From Methanocella_A sp964548585 (GTDB lineage Archaea > Halobacteriota > Methanocellia > Methanocellales > Methanocellaceae): a stretch of DNA of 23,522 nucleotides. The stretch's first letter is position 1. Each line of letters starts with the position of its first letter. Where the stretch lies: positions 1-23,522 of the forward strand of contig CAZJRS010000056.1 in NCBI GenBank assembly GCA_964548585.1, in the 5' to 3' direction. Below, in pieces: positions 1 to 6,775 of the stretch. Both the position numbers and the translations under genes were made by a program. Under the pieces are notes generated by a model. That model was not told the DNA's origin. It did not search any database and saw only the letters and a list, made by a program, of their open reading frames with translations.

Positions 1-231
1 TTTTGTCCGATTAGTGATTTAGCCGTGATACTTAGAGCCATTCGAGTTTTAGTGTCCCTCTAAAAAAGAATTTAGTGTTTTTGTGCTACACACCATAAAC
101 CCAGACAAGGCCTAACACCACGGTAGAAACGATAAAACACCAAGCACGGGAACACTGGAAATCAGGATGCGCACAGTGCAGCGTTCGATTTATTGAGTCA
201 TTCCCAGGACTCACCCCTGGAGGCGGACTCC
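1..231. other. Intergenic region with decayed octamer-like repeats
   Basis: No convincing gene is seen here. From about 48 to 165 the sequence is rich in TAGTGT and TTTGTG words on the left (48-97) and ACACC, CACGG and AACACTGG words on the right (109-158). This looks like a worn version of the octamer-based inverted repeats found elsewhere in the window. A TATA-like stretch, GATTTATTG at about 187-195, may drive the MFS gene. GGAGG at 219-223 is a good ribosome site eight bases before the ATG at 232. Confidence 0.35.
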
Positions 232-288
232 ATGACAGCAGGTAGCACAAATCATTTTTATACGATCGCCGCCTCAATGGTAAAAAAT
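232..288 (+). other. Probable N-terminal coding segment of the MFS gene, in the +1 phase relative to the body
   Basis: An ATG at 232 follows GGAGG (219-223) with ideal spacing. A second in-frame ATG lies at 277. This frame runs out of phase with the MFS body. At 282-288 the bases read A AAA AAT in that frame, a classical -1 slippery heptamer. A -1 shift there leads through a basic segment (SKEKPKGIFDTFRV) directly into the first transmembrane helix. That zone is open back to 246 but has no ATG, GTG or TTG before 354. The segment may be the true start of the transporter, reached by frameshifting, by A-tract variation or after a sequencing error. Confidence 0.45.
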
Positions 289-353
289 CACAGCGTGGAG
301 ATGACCATACGTCTAAAGAGAAACCGAAGGGCATTTTTGACACTTTCAGGGTC

Positions 354-1535
354 ATGCTGCTTGGGCTGGGCCACTTTACCGTAGATGTCTACGCTAATTT
401 ATTGCCGCCTCTGCTACCCATTTTTCAGGCGCTCTACAGCCTCTCGTATGCGGCTACTGCAGGCCTGACGGCCATATTTTCTATCACGTCCACGCTGATC
501 CAGCCGATCTTTGGCTATATCGCGGATCGCTATGGCAAGAAGTGGATTGCCGCGCTCGGCATAGCCTGGATTGCGGTGCTCATGTGTCTTCTGGGAGTGG
601 CATCGAGCTATACGGCCATCGCGCTGGTGGTCACACTGGCAGGCATAGGCTCAGCGATGTACCACCCGCAGGCGTCGGCGATGGTGCCGAAGGTAAGCGG
701 CAGCCGCAAAGGCCTGGGCATGTCGATCTTCATGGCCGGGGGAAACATCGGATACTCGCTAATGCCGCTGATTGCCGTCATCGTAGTGGCCATATTCGGA
801 CTCTCCTCGCTGGTTTACCTAATGCTACCGGGCATCATCGTCGCCCTGTTGATCTACGTCTACGCCCCGGACATGGACAAGGACCGGAGTAGCTCAATTG
901 ACCTACGAACCCTGTTCCAGAGCTTCAAGGGAGTCAAGTGGCCGCTGACCACACTGCTCAGCGTAGTCTCGCTCAGAGCCTGGGCATGCATGGGCCTGAT
1001 CACCTTCATACCACTGTACTTTACAGGCCGCTTTGCCGGGTGGCACATACTGGGTTATGACATAGCGTATATTGCAGCGGCAATCACGCTGTTCCTGTTC
1101 ATCCTGTCGAACGCCACAGGAGGCATCATCGGCGGCTGGGCTTCGGATAAGATCGGGAAGAAGACAGTCCTGGTCACGACGATGTTCGCCTCCGTACCCT
1201 TCCTCTACCTGGCATTCATCAGCCCCGACTGGGCAGTCTGGCCATTGATAGCCGTAGGCGGCGGACTGGTGTATGCCTCGATCTCGCCCACGACATTGCA
1301 GGCACAGGAACTCTTGCCAAAAAGCCAGGGCATGGCAGGCGGGCTTACGCTAGGGTTCGCCAACGGCATCGGGGGGATTCTAGTACTGATAACTGGAGTG
1401 ATCTCAGACCACTTCGGCATCTTCGCAGGCATCCTATCGCTGATCGCTATTATTGTAGTCACGGGGCTGATTGCGACAATGCTGCCCGGGGACAGGGCTA
1501 AAGCCATTACTCCGGCTCCGACTGCGGGGCAGTAA
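354..1535 (+). CDS. MFS transporter, fosmidomycin-resistance (FSR)-like efflux family
   Basis: A 393-residue integral membrane protein with about 12 hydrophobic segments, the usual size for the major facilitator superfamily. It opens with LGHFTVDVYANLLPPLLP, typical of the FSR subgroup. The loop after helix 2 carries the MFS signature as GYIADRYGKK, and the second half repeats it as GWASDKIGKK. It probably exports a small amphipathic compound by proton antiport; the substrate cannot be read from sequence. The ATG at 354 lies almost inside helix 1 and has no ribosome site, whereas similar-looking sequence continues upstream in frame to 246. The real start is therefore probably 232 or 277, via a -1 shift at 282-288. 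It converges on the gene ending at 1591. Confidence 0.85.
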   Translation: MLLGLGHFTVDVYANLLPPLLPIFQALYSLSYAATAGLTAIFSITSTLIQPIFGYIADRYGKKWIAALGIAWIAVLMCLLGVASSYTAIALVVTLAGIGSAMYHPQASAMVPKVSGSRKGLGMSIFMAGGNIGYSLMPLIAVIVVAIFGLSSLVYLMLPGIIVALLIYVYAPDMDKDRSSSIDLRTLFQSFKGVKWPLTTLLSVVSLRAWACMGLITFIPLYFTGRFAGWHILGYDIAYIAAAITLFLFILSNATGGIIGGWASDKIGKKTVLVTTMFASVPFLYLAFISPDWAVWPLIAVGGGLVYASISPTTLQAQELLPKSQGMAGGLTLGFANGIGGILVLITGVISDHFGIFAGILSLIAIIVVTGLIATMLPGDRAKAITPAPTAGQ

Positions 1536-1550
1536 GCCGATGGCTAAAAT

Positions 1551-1584
1551 CGGCCCCGGGAGCTCTTGGGCCGAGTCTAAAAAG
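1551..1584. terminator. Hairpin and T-run between convergent genes
   Basis: CGGCCC (1551-1556) and GGGCCG (1568-1573) form a perfect 6-bp stem. On the minus strand, a TTTTT run (about 1579-1583) follows the end of the gene stopping at 1591. It may serve as a terminator for both genes, though archaeal termination depends mainly on the T-run. Confidence 0.4.
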
Positions 1585-1590
1585 TTACTG

Positions 1591-2079
1591 TTACTGCTGT
1601 CCTTCTCTGAGCTTATCCGTAATCCGCTTGAGCGTCTCGGCCATTAAAACCTGTACGTCGGTGCTGGTCTCATCGGCCACCGGATCGCTGCCCTCGATGC
1701 GCTTCAGCTCCTCGATGTTCCGGATGATGCTCTGGACCATCTGCAGCATCTCTTCTAGAGATATAAGGCCGGCGTAGTAGGCGTAGAAAAACGTGGTGCC
1801 AGAACGGACAACCTTTCGCTTGAAAGCAGCCTCGGCTGAGGCCACGTCCTGGCGACTGTATGCCTCGTTCATGAAGGGCACTAACTCGGGCAGGTTTTCC
1901 CCGATCCAGGTCATCTGGGACCGGCCACGGTCTTTGAAATCGGCACACAGGCGGGCGATGGCCCATTCTCTGGCAGTCAGGTGCGTCAGCTGTTTGAGGG
2001 TGTCGTTGACCTCGGTGTACTTCTTGCGGTCGAACTTCTGGAACCGCCAGTATTTTTCGGGGCCAGAGCTTTCGGGCAT
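1591..2079 (-). CDS. Conserved archaeal hypothetical protein (DUF5806-like)
   Basis: A soluble, mostly helical protein of about 162 residues with no signal peptide or membrane segment. The block TAREWAIARLCADF followed by GENLPELVPFM is very like a family I remember from haloarchaea as DUF5806; that assignment is from memory and function is unknown. The open frame continues upstream to 2187, but the ATG at 2079 is preferred. A TATA box lies 25-32 bases upstream, giving a leaderless or nearly leaderless message, and the extra 36 residues are low in family character and run into the octamer repeat island. It has its own promoter and is the last gene of the minus-strand group. Confidence 0.75.
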   Translation of the reverse strand: MPESSGPEKYWRFQKFDRKKYTEVNDTLKQLTHLTAREWAIARLCADFKDRGRSQMTWIGENLPELVPFMNEAYSRQDVASAEAAFKRKVVRSGTTFFYAYYAGLISLEEMLQMVQSIIRNIEELKRIEGSDPVADETSTDVQVLMAETLKRITDKLREGQQ

Positions 2080-2103
2080 AGATGAAGAAAGAGAAGTGGG
2101 CGA

Positions 2104-2111
2104 TAATAAAA
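2104..2111 (-). promoter_or_regulatory. TATA box for the gene starting at 2079
   Basis: TTTTATTA on the minus strand, centred about 28 bases before the ATG at 2079. This matches archaeal leaderless promoter spacing and supports that start. Confidence 0.5.
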
Positions 2112-2166
2112 CTTCCCATGTGCTCAGGCTGATCCTGTTCTGTCCCACGCTTTTCCACGAAGTTCC

Positions 2167-2257
2167 CAAAGTGCACAGAGTACACAAAGGCTGACAAAAG
2201 GCTGACTGCAGGCGTTTTTTGATAATTTTGCGTACATAGTGTACTTCATGTACTTTG
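2167..2257. repeat. Octamer-based imperfect inverted repeat (island A)
   Basis: The left arm 2167-2189 and right arm 2235-2257 are inverted and match at 17 of 23 positions by eye. They are separated by 45 bases. The left arm can be cut into 8-nt units resembling one another (CAAAGTGC, ACAGAGTA, CACAAAGG). It lies between the stop of the hydrolase gene (2469) and the promoter of the next gene. It shares layout, but not sequence, with islands C and D. Confidence 0.55.
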
Positions 2258-2319
2258 AGTAAACGATCCTGAATTGTCCAAAACCTTTCAAAATTGACTA
2301 TATATTGTCAGTCCTCTCT

Positions 2320-2422
2320 GACCTCCATACCTCCCTGACCTCCCACTTAAAACGTTCTCCCCGACCTCTTTTACCTCCCAAACCTCTTTCCTCCATGAAC
2401 CCCGGGGAACTCTCAGACCTCC
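2320..2422. repeat. ACCTCC-rich direct repeat tract (island B)
   Basis: GACCTCC, TACCTCC and ACCTCT words recur at 8- and 9-base spacing: ACCTCC at 2321, 2329 and 2338, then a second cluster at about 2364-2392, and a last copy at 2416-2422. On the minus strand these read GGAGGT, like ribosome-binding cores, but no start codon or frame follows them consistently. The tract fills the rest of the gap between the genes at 2079 and 2469; no small gene is supported. Confidence 0.5.
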
Positions 2423-2468
2423 AAGCTGTTCATACGCCATACCGAAAACCTCTTATGACCCATGAGTG

Positions 2469-3341
2469 CTACCGGGCTTCCGCCTTGGAGGCTCCTGCCG
2501 CAGAGCTCACCCTGCTCGCAAAAAACCTGCGAATGTGGTGAGCTATAGCCTCAAGATCCTCTTCAAGCGCGAAGTGTCCCGTGTCAAGCAGGTTGAAGTC
2601 GACGTCTTTCAGGTCTCGCTTATACGGATAAGCGCCTTCGGGCGGGAAGATCGTATCGTTTTTCCCCCATACGATAAGTGTCGGTGGCTGAAACTCCCTG
2701 AAGTACTCCTGCCATTGAGGATACAGGGGCGGGTTTGTGCCATAGCTGTGGAATAGCTTTAGCTGGATTTGATCGTTTCCGCGGCGGCTCATGAACAAGT
2801 TATCCATGTTCCAGTTGTCGGGGCTGATCGCGCTGGCATTTCTGACGCCGTTGGTGTACTGCCATTTAGTGGCTTCGGGCGTCAATAGTTTTCGCATGGC
2901 GGTCTCATTTTCGGGCGTAGGGTCTTTCCAGTAGGCTTTAAACGGGTCCCAGAACTCCCGTAATCCCTCGTCATAGGCGTTGCCGTTCTGGATTATGAGG
3001 CCTTGCACCTGTTCTGGGTGTCTGTGGGCAAGGCGAAAACCGACTGGAGCACCATAGTCCATCATGTAGAGGCTATATTTTTTTAGATTTAAAGACTGAA
3101 TGAATTGTCCGATAACGTCTGCAATCTTGTCAAAACTATAATCGAACTCACTGGCCGGTGGCATCGCACTATTGCCGAATCCCGGGTAGTCCGGCGCCAC
3201 CAGGTAAAATTGATCGGCCAGTTCCGGGATGAGGTTTCTGAACATGTGAGAAGATGTGGGGAAGCCATGAAGCAGTACGATTGCAGGCGATGATTTTGAG
3301 CCCGCCTCCCGGTAGAAGATGTCGAGACCATCTACTTTCAT
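2469..3341 (-). CDS. Alpha/beta-hydrolase, epoxide hydrolase / haloalkane dehalogenase-like
   Basis: A soluble enzyme of about 290 residues. It has the oxyanion-hole motif HGFP (25-28) and a nucleophile elbow MMDYGAP, with Asp95 rather than Ser as probable nucleophile. The likely second acid lies in WGKNDTIFP and the catalytic His in DTGHFALEE. An Asp nucleophile points to C-O or C-halogen hydrolysis through an alkyl-enzyme ester, as in soluble epoxide hydrolases and haloalkane dehalogenases. The substrate is unknown. The frame extends to a GTG at 3389, but neither start has a ribosome site; the ATG at 3341 is chosen because MKVDGLDIFYREAG is a natural family N-terminus. The family is mainly bacterial, so horizontal acquisition is possible. 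Confidence 0.8.
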   Translation of the reverse strand: MKVDGLDIFYREAGSKSSPAIVLLHGFPTSSHMFRNLIPELADQFYLVAPDYPGFGNSAMPPASEFDYSFDKIADVIGQFIQSLNLKKYSLYMMDYGAPVGFRLAHRHPEQVQGLIIQNGNAYDEGLREFWDPFKAYWKDPTPENETAMRKLLTPEATKWQYTNGVRNASAISPDNWNMDNLFMSRRGNDQIQLKLFHSYGTNPPLYPQWQEYFREFQPPTLIVWGKNDTIFPPEGAYPYKRDLKDVDFNLLDTGHFALEEDLEAIAHHIRRFFASRVSSAAGASKAEAR

Positions 3342-3454
3342 CGTTTTATATGTGACCACGATAACACCACAGTGCAGTGTTACTTTCACTTGAGATAATT
3401 GGGTGTACTGTTTTTTCCGAAAATTGATACAGAAAAATAGGATGGCGTGGCAGG

Positions 3455-4369
3455 TTATTCGACCATCGGTATCTCGATCTCGGTGAAATCGTCGGCCACA
3501 GTCACGTTTTCAAAGCGCTTTTTTGCGTCTTCCAGCAGTGGCGTTGTGTCGGTGGAGTACCGGGAGCTCACGTGGGTCAGCACGAGCTGTTTTACACCTG
3601 CTTTTTTTGCCAGCTCTGCCACGGAGCCTGCGGTGGAGTGGAGGGTTTCTTCGGCCTTCCCGACCATGTCATCGCCGAACGTCGATTCGGAGATCCAGAC
3701 GTCAACTCCGGTCAGGCGCGGTAGGAAAGACTCTGACGCTACTGTATCGCCAGTATAGACGATCGTCCGCCCTGGCCGGGACTCGCCGACAACGTCGGAG
3801 CTGGTAATCTCTCGGCCGTTGACGGTGATCGTTTCTCCGCGGTGAAGCCGGGAGAACAACGGCCCTTCGGGGATGCCGAGCTCAAGCGCCCTTGCCTTGT
3901 TAAACCGGCCTAGCTTGGGGTCTTCTTTCAGCGCGTAGCCAAGGCTTGGCACGCTGTGGAAAGTACGGAACGCTTCGACGGAGTAGCCATTGAACTTAAT
4001 GACATCGCCGTGGACGAGCTTTTTGGAGATCAGCGGAAAGCTCAGGTTCAGATAGCCCAGGCGGTTTAGTAGGCCTGTGAACTCTTCGACGTAGTCCGGG
4101 CCATAGATGTGCAGAGGTTCTGTCCTCCCCTGCAGGCTCATGGTCTGGAGCAGACCGGGCATACCCAGCGTGTGGTCGGCGTGGAAGTGCGTTAAAAATA
4201 TCGAGGTGATATCCATGAAGCCGGACCGGGCTTTCATCATCTGACGCTGGGTACCTTCCCCGCAGTCGAAGAGCAGCCGCTCGCCGTCCCGCTGGATCAT
4301 CAGGGAAGGCATCCCACGGTTAGGTGTGGGAATCGATCCCCCGGTACCTAGAAAAATGATCTTTAGCAT
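3455..4369 (-). CDS. rnz: Ribonuclease Z (tRNA 3'-end endonuclease)
   Basis: A 304-residue metallo-beta-lactamase-fold enzyme, full length for the short archaeal/bacterial form. The metal motif is HFHADH (His61, His63, Asp65, His66). GTGGSIPTPNRG near the start and FDCGEGTQRQ are hallmark RNase Z segments. A later His in LTHVSSRYS fits the C-terminal ligand region. It removes the 3' trailer from tRNA precursors so that CCA can be added. A TATA box about 30 bases before the ATG suggests its own promoter and a short leader. It lies in tandem behind the secreted-protein gene ending at 4418. Confidence 0.95.
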   Translation of the reverse strand: MLKIIFLGTGGSIPTPNRGMPSLMIQRDGERLLFDCGEGTQRQMMKARSGFMDITSIFLTHFHADHTLGMPGLLQTMSLQGRTEPLHIYGPDYVEEFTGLLNRLGYLNLSFPLISKKLVHGDVIKFNGYSVEAFRTFHSVPSLGYALKEDPKLGRFNKARALELGIPEGPLFSRLHRGETITVNGREITSSDVVGESRPGRTIVYTGDTVASESFLPRLTGVDVWISESTFGDDMVGKAEETLHSTAGSVAELAKKAGVKQLVLTHVSSRYSTDTTPLLEDAKKRFENVTVADDFTEIEIPMVE

Positions 4370-4395
4370 GCCGGTCTGATATCAAGTGCACAAAA

Positions 4396-4403
4396 GATAT
4401 AAT
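4396..4403 (-). promoter_or_regulatory. TATA box for rnz
   Basis: ATTATATC on the minus strand, 27-34 bases before the rnz ATG at 4369. No Shine-Dalgarno sequence is seen, so the message is probably leaderless or nearly so. Confidence 0.5.
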
Positions 4404-4417
4404 GGTTATGTATTTCC

Positions 4418-4942
4418 TTAGCGGCTACCCTGCAGCAGTAACGCAAATACGGTAGAGCTGGCAAGCCCCATGCGGGAAGGCCCTCCGGTAGCCTGGACAG
4501 ATTGCGGTGGCTTGCCAAAGGTAGCCGGGACAAACGTGATGAAAGGCTTGGTGAGTTCCTGCCCCTCGGGAGCTTCTACCGGAAAATCTTCCGGCGTCAC
4601 ATAATAGTCGGGCAGTACGATATTGGTCGATGATGTGCCCCCGTCCACCGTAGCGATGGCGAAGTACAGGCTTTCGCCTTTCTCCGCGGTCACGTTATAG
4701 GTTCCGGGCGGGACGTCGTAAAAGGTGTATACTCCCACGTTGTTGCCAGTTCCGTTGCTGCTGAACTGAGGGTTATCCGGCACGTCGACATAGTTGCCGT
4801 CCATATCGCTGAGCAGCACGAGAGCATCGGGGACTGCCTGGCTGTAGCTCGTCGTGATCACACCGGTAATCGTACCATCCTGAGCCAAAGCCGGTGATAC
4901 GAGTAACGAAAGCATGAGTACTATAGCTAGCGCTGCCCTCAT
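4418..4942 (-). CDS. Small secreted protein with a carboxypeptidase-regulatory-like (beta-sandwich) domain
   Basis: 174 residues. A clear Sec signal peptide (hydrophobic residues 3-18, with a plausible cleavage after ALA-Q) precedes one domain. GTITGVITTSYSQAVPDALV and then YTFYDVPPGTYNVTAEKG match the CarboxypepD_reg / Cna-B-like pattern in which a strand pair introduces a GxY turn. Such domains are usually structural modules of surface proteins. The C-terminus ends with a short, weakly hydrophobic stretch (LASSTVFALLLQ) that is too short to be a confident membrane anchor. The function is unknown. A strong TATA box 26 bases upstream indicates a leaderless transcript. Confidence 0.75.
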   Translation of the reverse strand: MRAALAIVLMLSLLVSPALAQDGTITGVITTSYSQAVPDALVLLSDMDGNYVDVPDNPQFSSNGTGNNVGVYTFYDVPPGTYNVTAEKGESLYFAIATVDGGTSSTNIVLPDYYVTPEDFPVEAPEGQELTKPFITFVPATFGKPPQSVQATGGPSRMGLASSTVFALLLQGSR

Positions 4943-4962
4943 ATGTACCAGTTAAGCGGGAC

Positions 4963-4972
4963 ATATATAAAA
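4963..4972 (-). promoter_or_regulatory. TATA box for the secreted-protein gene
   Basis: TTTTATATAT on the minus strand, centred 26 bases from the ATG at 4942. This is one of the clearest archaeal promoter elements in the window. Confidence 0.6.
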
Positions 4973-5110
4973 GAGCGATCTGCTGTTAAAGCGGCCATAT
5001 AAAAGAAAACCGGAGGTTAATTTAGCACTTGTTCTTCAGGAGCCGGGTGCTTAGCACACTGGTGATCAGGCGGCAGATAAACGAACATGTGGTGCGAGAA
5101 TCGCAGTACT

Positions 5111-5148
5111 AAAAAAGAGAAAAAGGGCTTAAATATAACCCTTTTTCT
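5111..5148 (-). terminator. Terminator overlapping the asd stop codon
   Basis: AGAAAAAGGG and CCCTTTTTCT (5118-5127 and 5139-5148) form a perfect 10-bp inverted repeat with an 11-base loop that contains the asd stop codon (5129-5131). On the minus strand a T6 run (5111-5116) follows. The layout is that of an intrinsic terminator embedded in the end of the gene. Confidence 0.65.
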
Positions 5149-6163
5149 TAAGCAACTCGGCGTTCAGCACACTGGCGCCGGCGGCACCGCGGATGGTGTT
5201 GTGGCCCATGCATACGTACTGGATCGAGTCGGCTTTGCCGGCCCGGATGCGGCCGACGGAAATGCTCATGCCATTGCCCTGATTCCGGTCCATGCGGGGC
5301 TGGGGCCGGTCGGGCTCTTCCCTGACGATGATCGCCTTTTTGGGGGATGTGGGCAGATCTGACAGCTTCGGGTCGAACTTGAGCATCGCGTCCTTGATCT
5401 TTTCCGGGGTGACTTTCTTGTTGAACCTGGCCCAGACGGACATGGTGTGGCCGTCCAGAACTCCGACCCGGTGGCAGGCTGCGCTCACCCAGAAGGGTGC
5501 ATCCTTGACCTGCTTGCCGTCGAAGTCGCCCAGCAGTTTCAGCGACTCGGTTTCCATCTTGCCCTCTTCGCTGCCGATGTAGGGTATGACGTTGTCGGTG
5601 ATCGCCATGGACGGTACGCCTTCGTAGCCTGCGCCGCTGACGGCTTGCATCGTCGACACGTGGATGTTCTCGAGGCCGAATTTCATGAGCGGCTTCAGGG
5701 TGACAACCATCATGATGGTGCTGCAGTTGGGGTTGGTGACAATGGCGCCATCCCACTTGCGCTTTTTCTTCTGGATATCGATTAGGCCGAGATGCTCGGG
5801 GTTGACCTCCGGGATCACGAGCGGGATGTCTTTTTCCATCCGGTAAGAGCTCGCGTTGGAGGAAACGATGAAGCCAGCTTTGGCAAAGTCGGCCTCGATC
5901 TTGATTGCCTCCTCTGCGGGGAGAGCCGAGAATACGATGTCTGCATCGACGGCCTCCGGCCTGGTCGGTACCACGGTTAACCCCTTGACTTCTTCTGGAA
6001 GGTCAGTGTCCAGCCGCCATTTCGCAACCTGCTCGTAAGGCTTGCCCGCACTCCTCTCCGAGGCTGCGAGGGCCGTGATCTCAAACCACGGGTGGCCTGC
6101 CAGCTGCTGGATAAACCGCTGGCCGACGTTCCCTGTGGCCCCAAGTATTCCGACTTTAATCAT
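5129..6163 (-). CDS. asd: Aspartate-semialdehyde dehydrogenase (archaeal/fungal type)
   Basis: 344 residues, full length. The N-terminal dinucleotide-binding loop is GATGNVGQRF (8-17). The catalytic Cys is in NPNCSTIMM (Cys147). SGAGYEGVPS and CHRVGVLDGH match the substrate-binding and His regions of the archaeal branch. The enzyme reduces L-aspartyl-4-phosphate with NADPH to the semialdehyde, the branch point to lysine (dapA/dapB, further along this window) and to threonine and methionine. GGTGAG lies five bases before the ATG. It sits 36 bases behind the ferredoxin gene on the same strand, so co-transcription is likely. Confidence 0.95.
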   Translation of the reverse strand: MIKVGILGATGNVGQRFIQQLAGHPWFEITALAASERSAGKPYEQVAKWRLDTDLPEEVKGLTVVPTRPEAVDADIVFSALPAEEAIKIEADFAKAGFIVSSNASSYRMEKDIPLVIPEVNPEHLGLIDIQKKKRKWDGAIVTNPNCSTIMMVVTLKPLMKFGLENIHVSTMQAVSGAGYEGVPSMAITDNVIPYIGSEEGKMETESLKLLGDFDGKQVKDAPFWVSAACHRVGVLDGHTMSVWARFNKKVTPEKIKDAMLKFDPKLSDLPTSPKKAIIVREEPDRPQPRMDRNQGNGMSISVGRIRAGKADSIQYVCMGHNTIRGAAGASVLNAELLKKKGYI

Positions 6164-6199
6164 ATGCTCACCAGTATATAATCAGGCTTTAATGCCTTA

Positions 6200-6379
6200 T
6201 TATTTATTCTCTAAGGTAATGGCCTGTGTCGGACAGGAATCGACGCACGTGCCACAGTCGTTGCAGCGCTTCTCGTCGATCTTGGCGAATTCGTCATCCA
6301 TCTCGATAGCCGCCTCTGGGCAGGCATCCACACACGTCCCGCATCCGACGCAGGCTTCTTTGTCAACTTTTGCTGGCAT
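6200..6379 (-). CDS. 2[4Fe-4S] ferredoxin
   Basis: A 59-residue protein with two complete CxxCxxCxxxCP motifs: Cys10, 13, 16 and 20, and Cys39, 42, 45 and 49. It opens MPAKVDKEACVGC. All eight cluster ligands are present, so this is a standard clostridial-type low-potential electron carrier. GGAGG lies 11 bases before the ATG. It sits between a Cys-rich ORF and asd. Such ferredoxins beside asd/dap genes are familiar to me in methanogens, although no step of lysine synthesis needs one and the partner enzyme is unknown. Confidence 0.92.
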   Translation of the reverse strand: MPAKVDKEACVGCGTCVDACPEAAIEMDDEFAKIDEKRCNDCGTCVDSCPTQAITLENK

Positions 6380-6426
6380 GAAGAGTATATCCTCCGGTTA
6401 AATGTAGTAAAACTAAGATTGGCATA

Positions 6427-6741
6427 TTACTTAAACATTTTCTGGCTATCGCCATAGAGACAGGTCTCCGAGGAGTCGATAATCACCGGTTTTCTCGCTT
6501 TGACAGCCTTCACCGGCGGGATCACGGCAGGATCACGCCGTGTTGCCTGACAGCTAACCTGGCTGCAGTGGCATATGTGACATCCAGTCTCGCTGCCGCA
6601 GGAGTAACAATAGTGAAAAAATTCACAGACGGGATACATCAGATAGAACCGATGATCCGCAGGCGGTTCGGCGCGGTAATGATAGACTTGGGCGCCTATC
6701 TCCTTCTGACAACAATTATGTAAGATAAGTGAGTACAACAT
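6427..6741 (-). CDS. Hypothetical small cysteine-rich protein
   Basis: 104 residues with ten Cys. Seven of them fall in the stretch from Cys39 to Cys64, which contains CYSCGSETGCHICHCSQ, a spacing suggestive of zinc or Fe-S binding. I recognise no family. There is no signal peptide. It runs in the same direction as ferredoxin (47-base gap) and asd, which favours a real gene at the head of that unit. It starts 34 bases from the divergent marker protein 8 gene; a TTTTTATT box on the minus strand (about 6769-6776) lies about 30 bases upstream. It could be a spurious frame, so confidence is moderate. Confidence 0.5.
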   Translation of the reverse strand: MLYSLILHNCCQKEIGAQVYHYRAEPPADHRFYLMYPVCEFFHYCYSCGSETGCHICHCSQVSCQATRRDPAVIPPVKAVKARKPVIIDSSETCLYGDSQKMFK

Positions 6742-6775
6742 CTAATCACATTCCTTTTAACTTAGGTGAATAAAA

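Noticed and set aside
86..355. 89-codon minus-strand frame before the MFS gene
   Set aside because: No ribosome site or promoter, no family character, and it overlaps the MFS N-terminal region and degenerate repeats.
193..384. 63-codon plus-strand frame as an independent gene
   Set aside because: Better read as the N-terminal segment of the MFS gene from 232, joined by a -1 shift; after 288 its residues look arbitrary.
2080..2187. N-terminal extension of the DUF5806-like gene
   Set aside because: A TATA box just before 2079 places the transcript start there, and the extension enters the octamer repeat.
2305..2541. 78-codon plus-strand frame over the ACCTCC tract
   Set aside because: Composition reflects the repeat; it runs antisense into the hydrolase gene.
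5148..5756. 202-codon minus frame inside asd
   Set aside because: Out-of-frame shadow, rich in His/Arg/Gln as expected from GC-rich codons read in the wrong phase.
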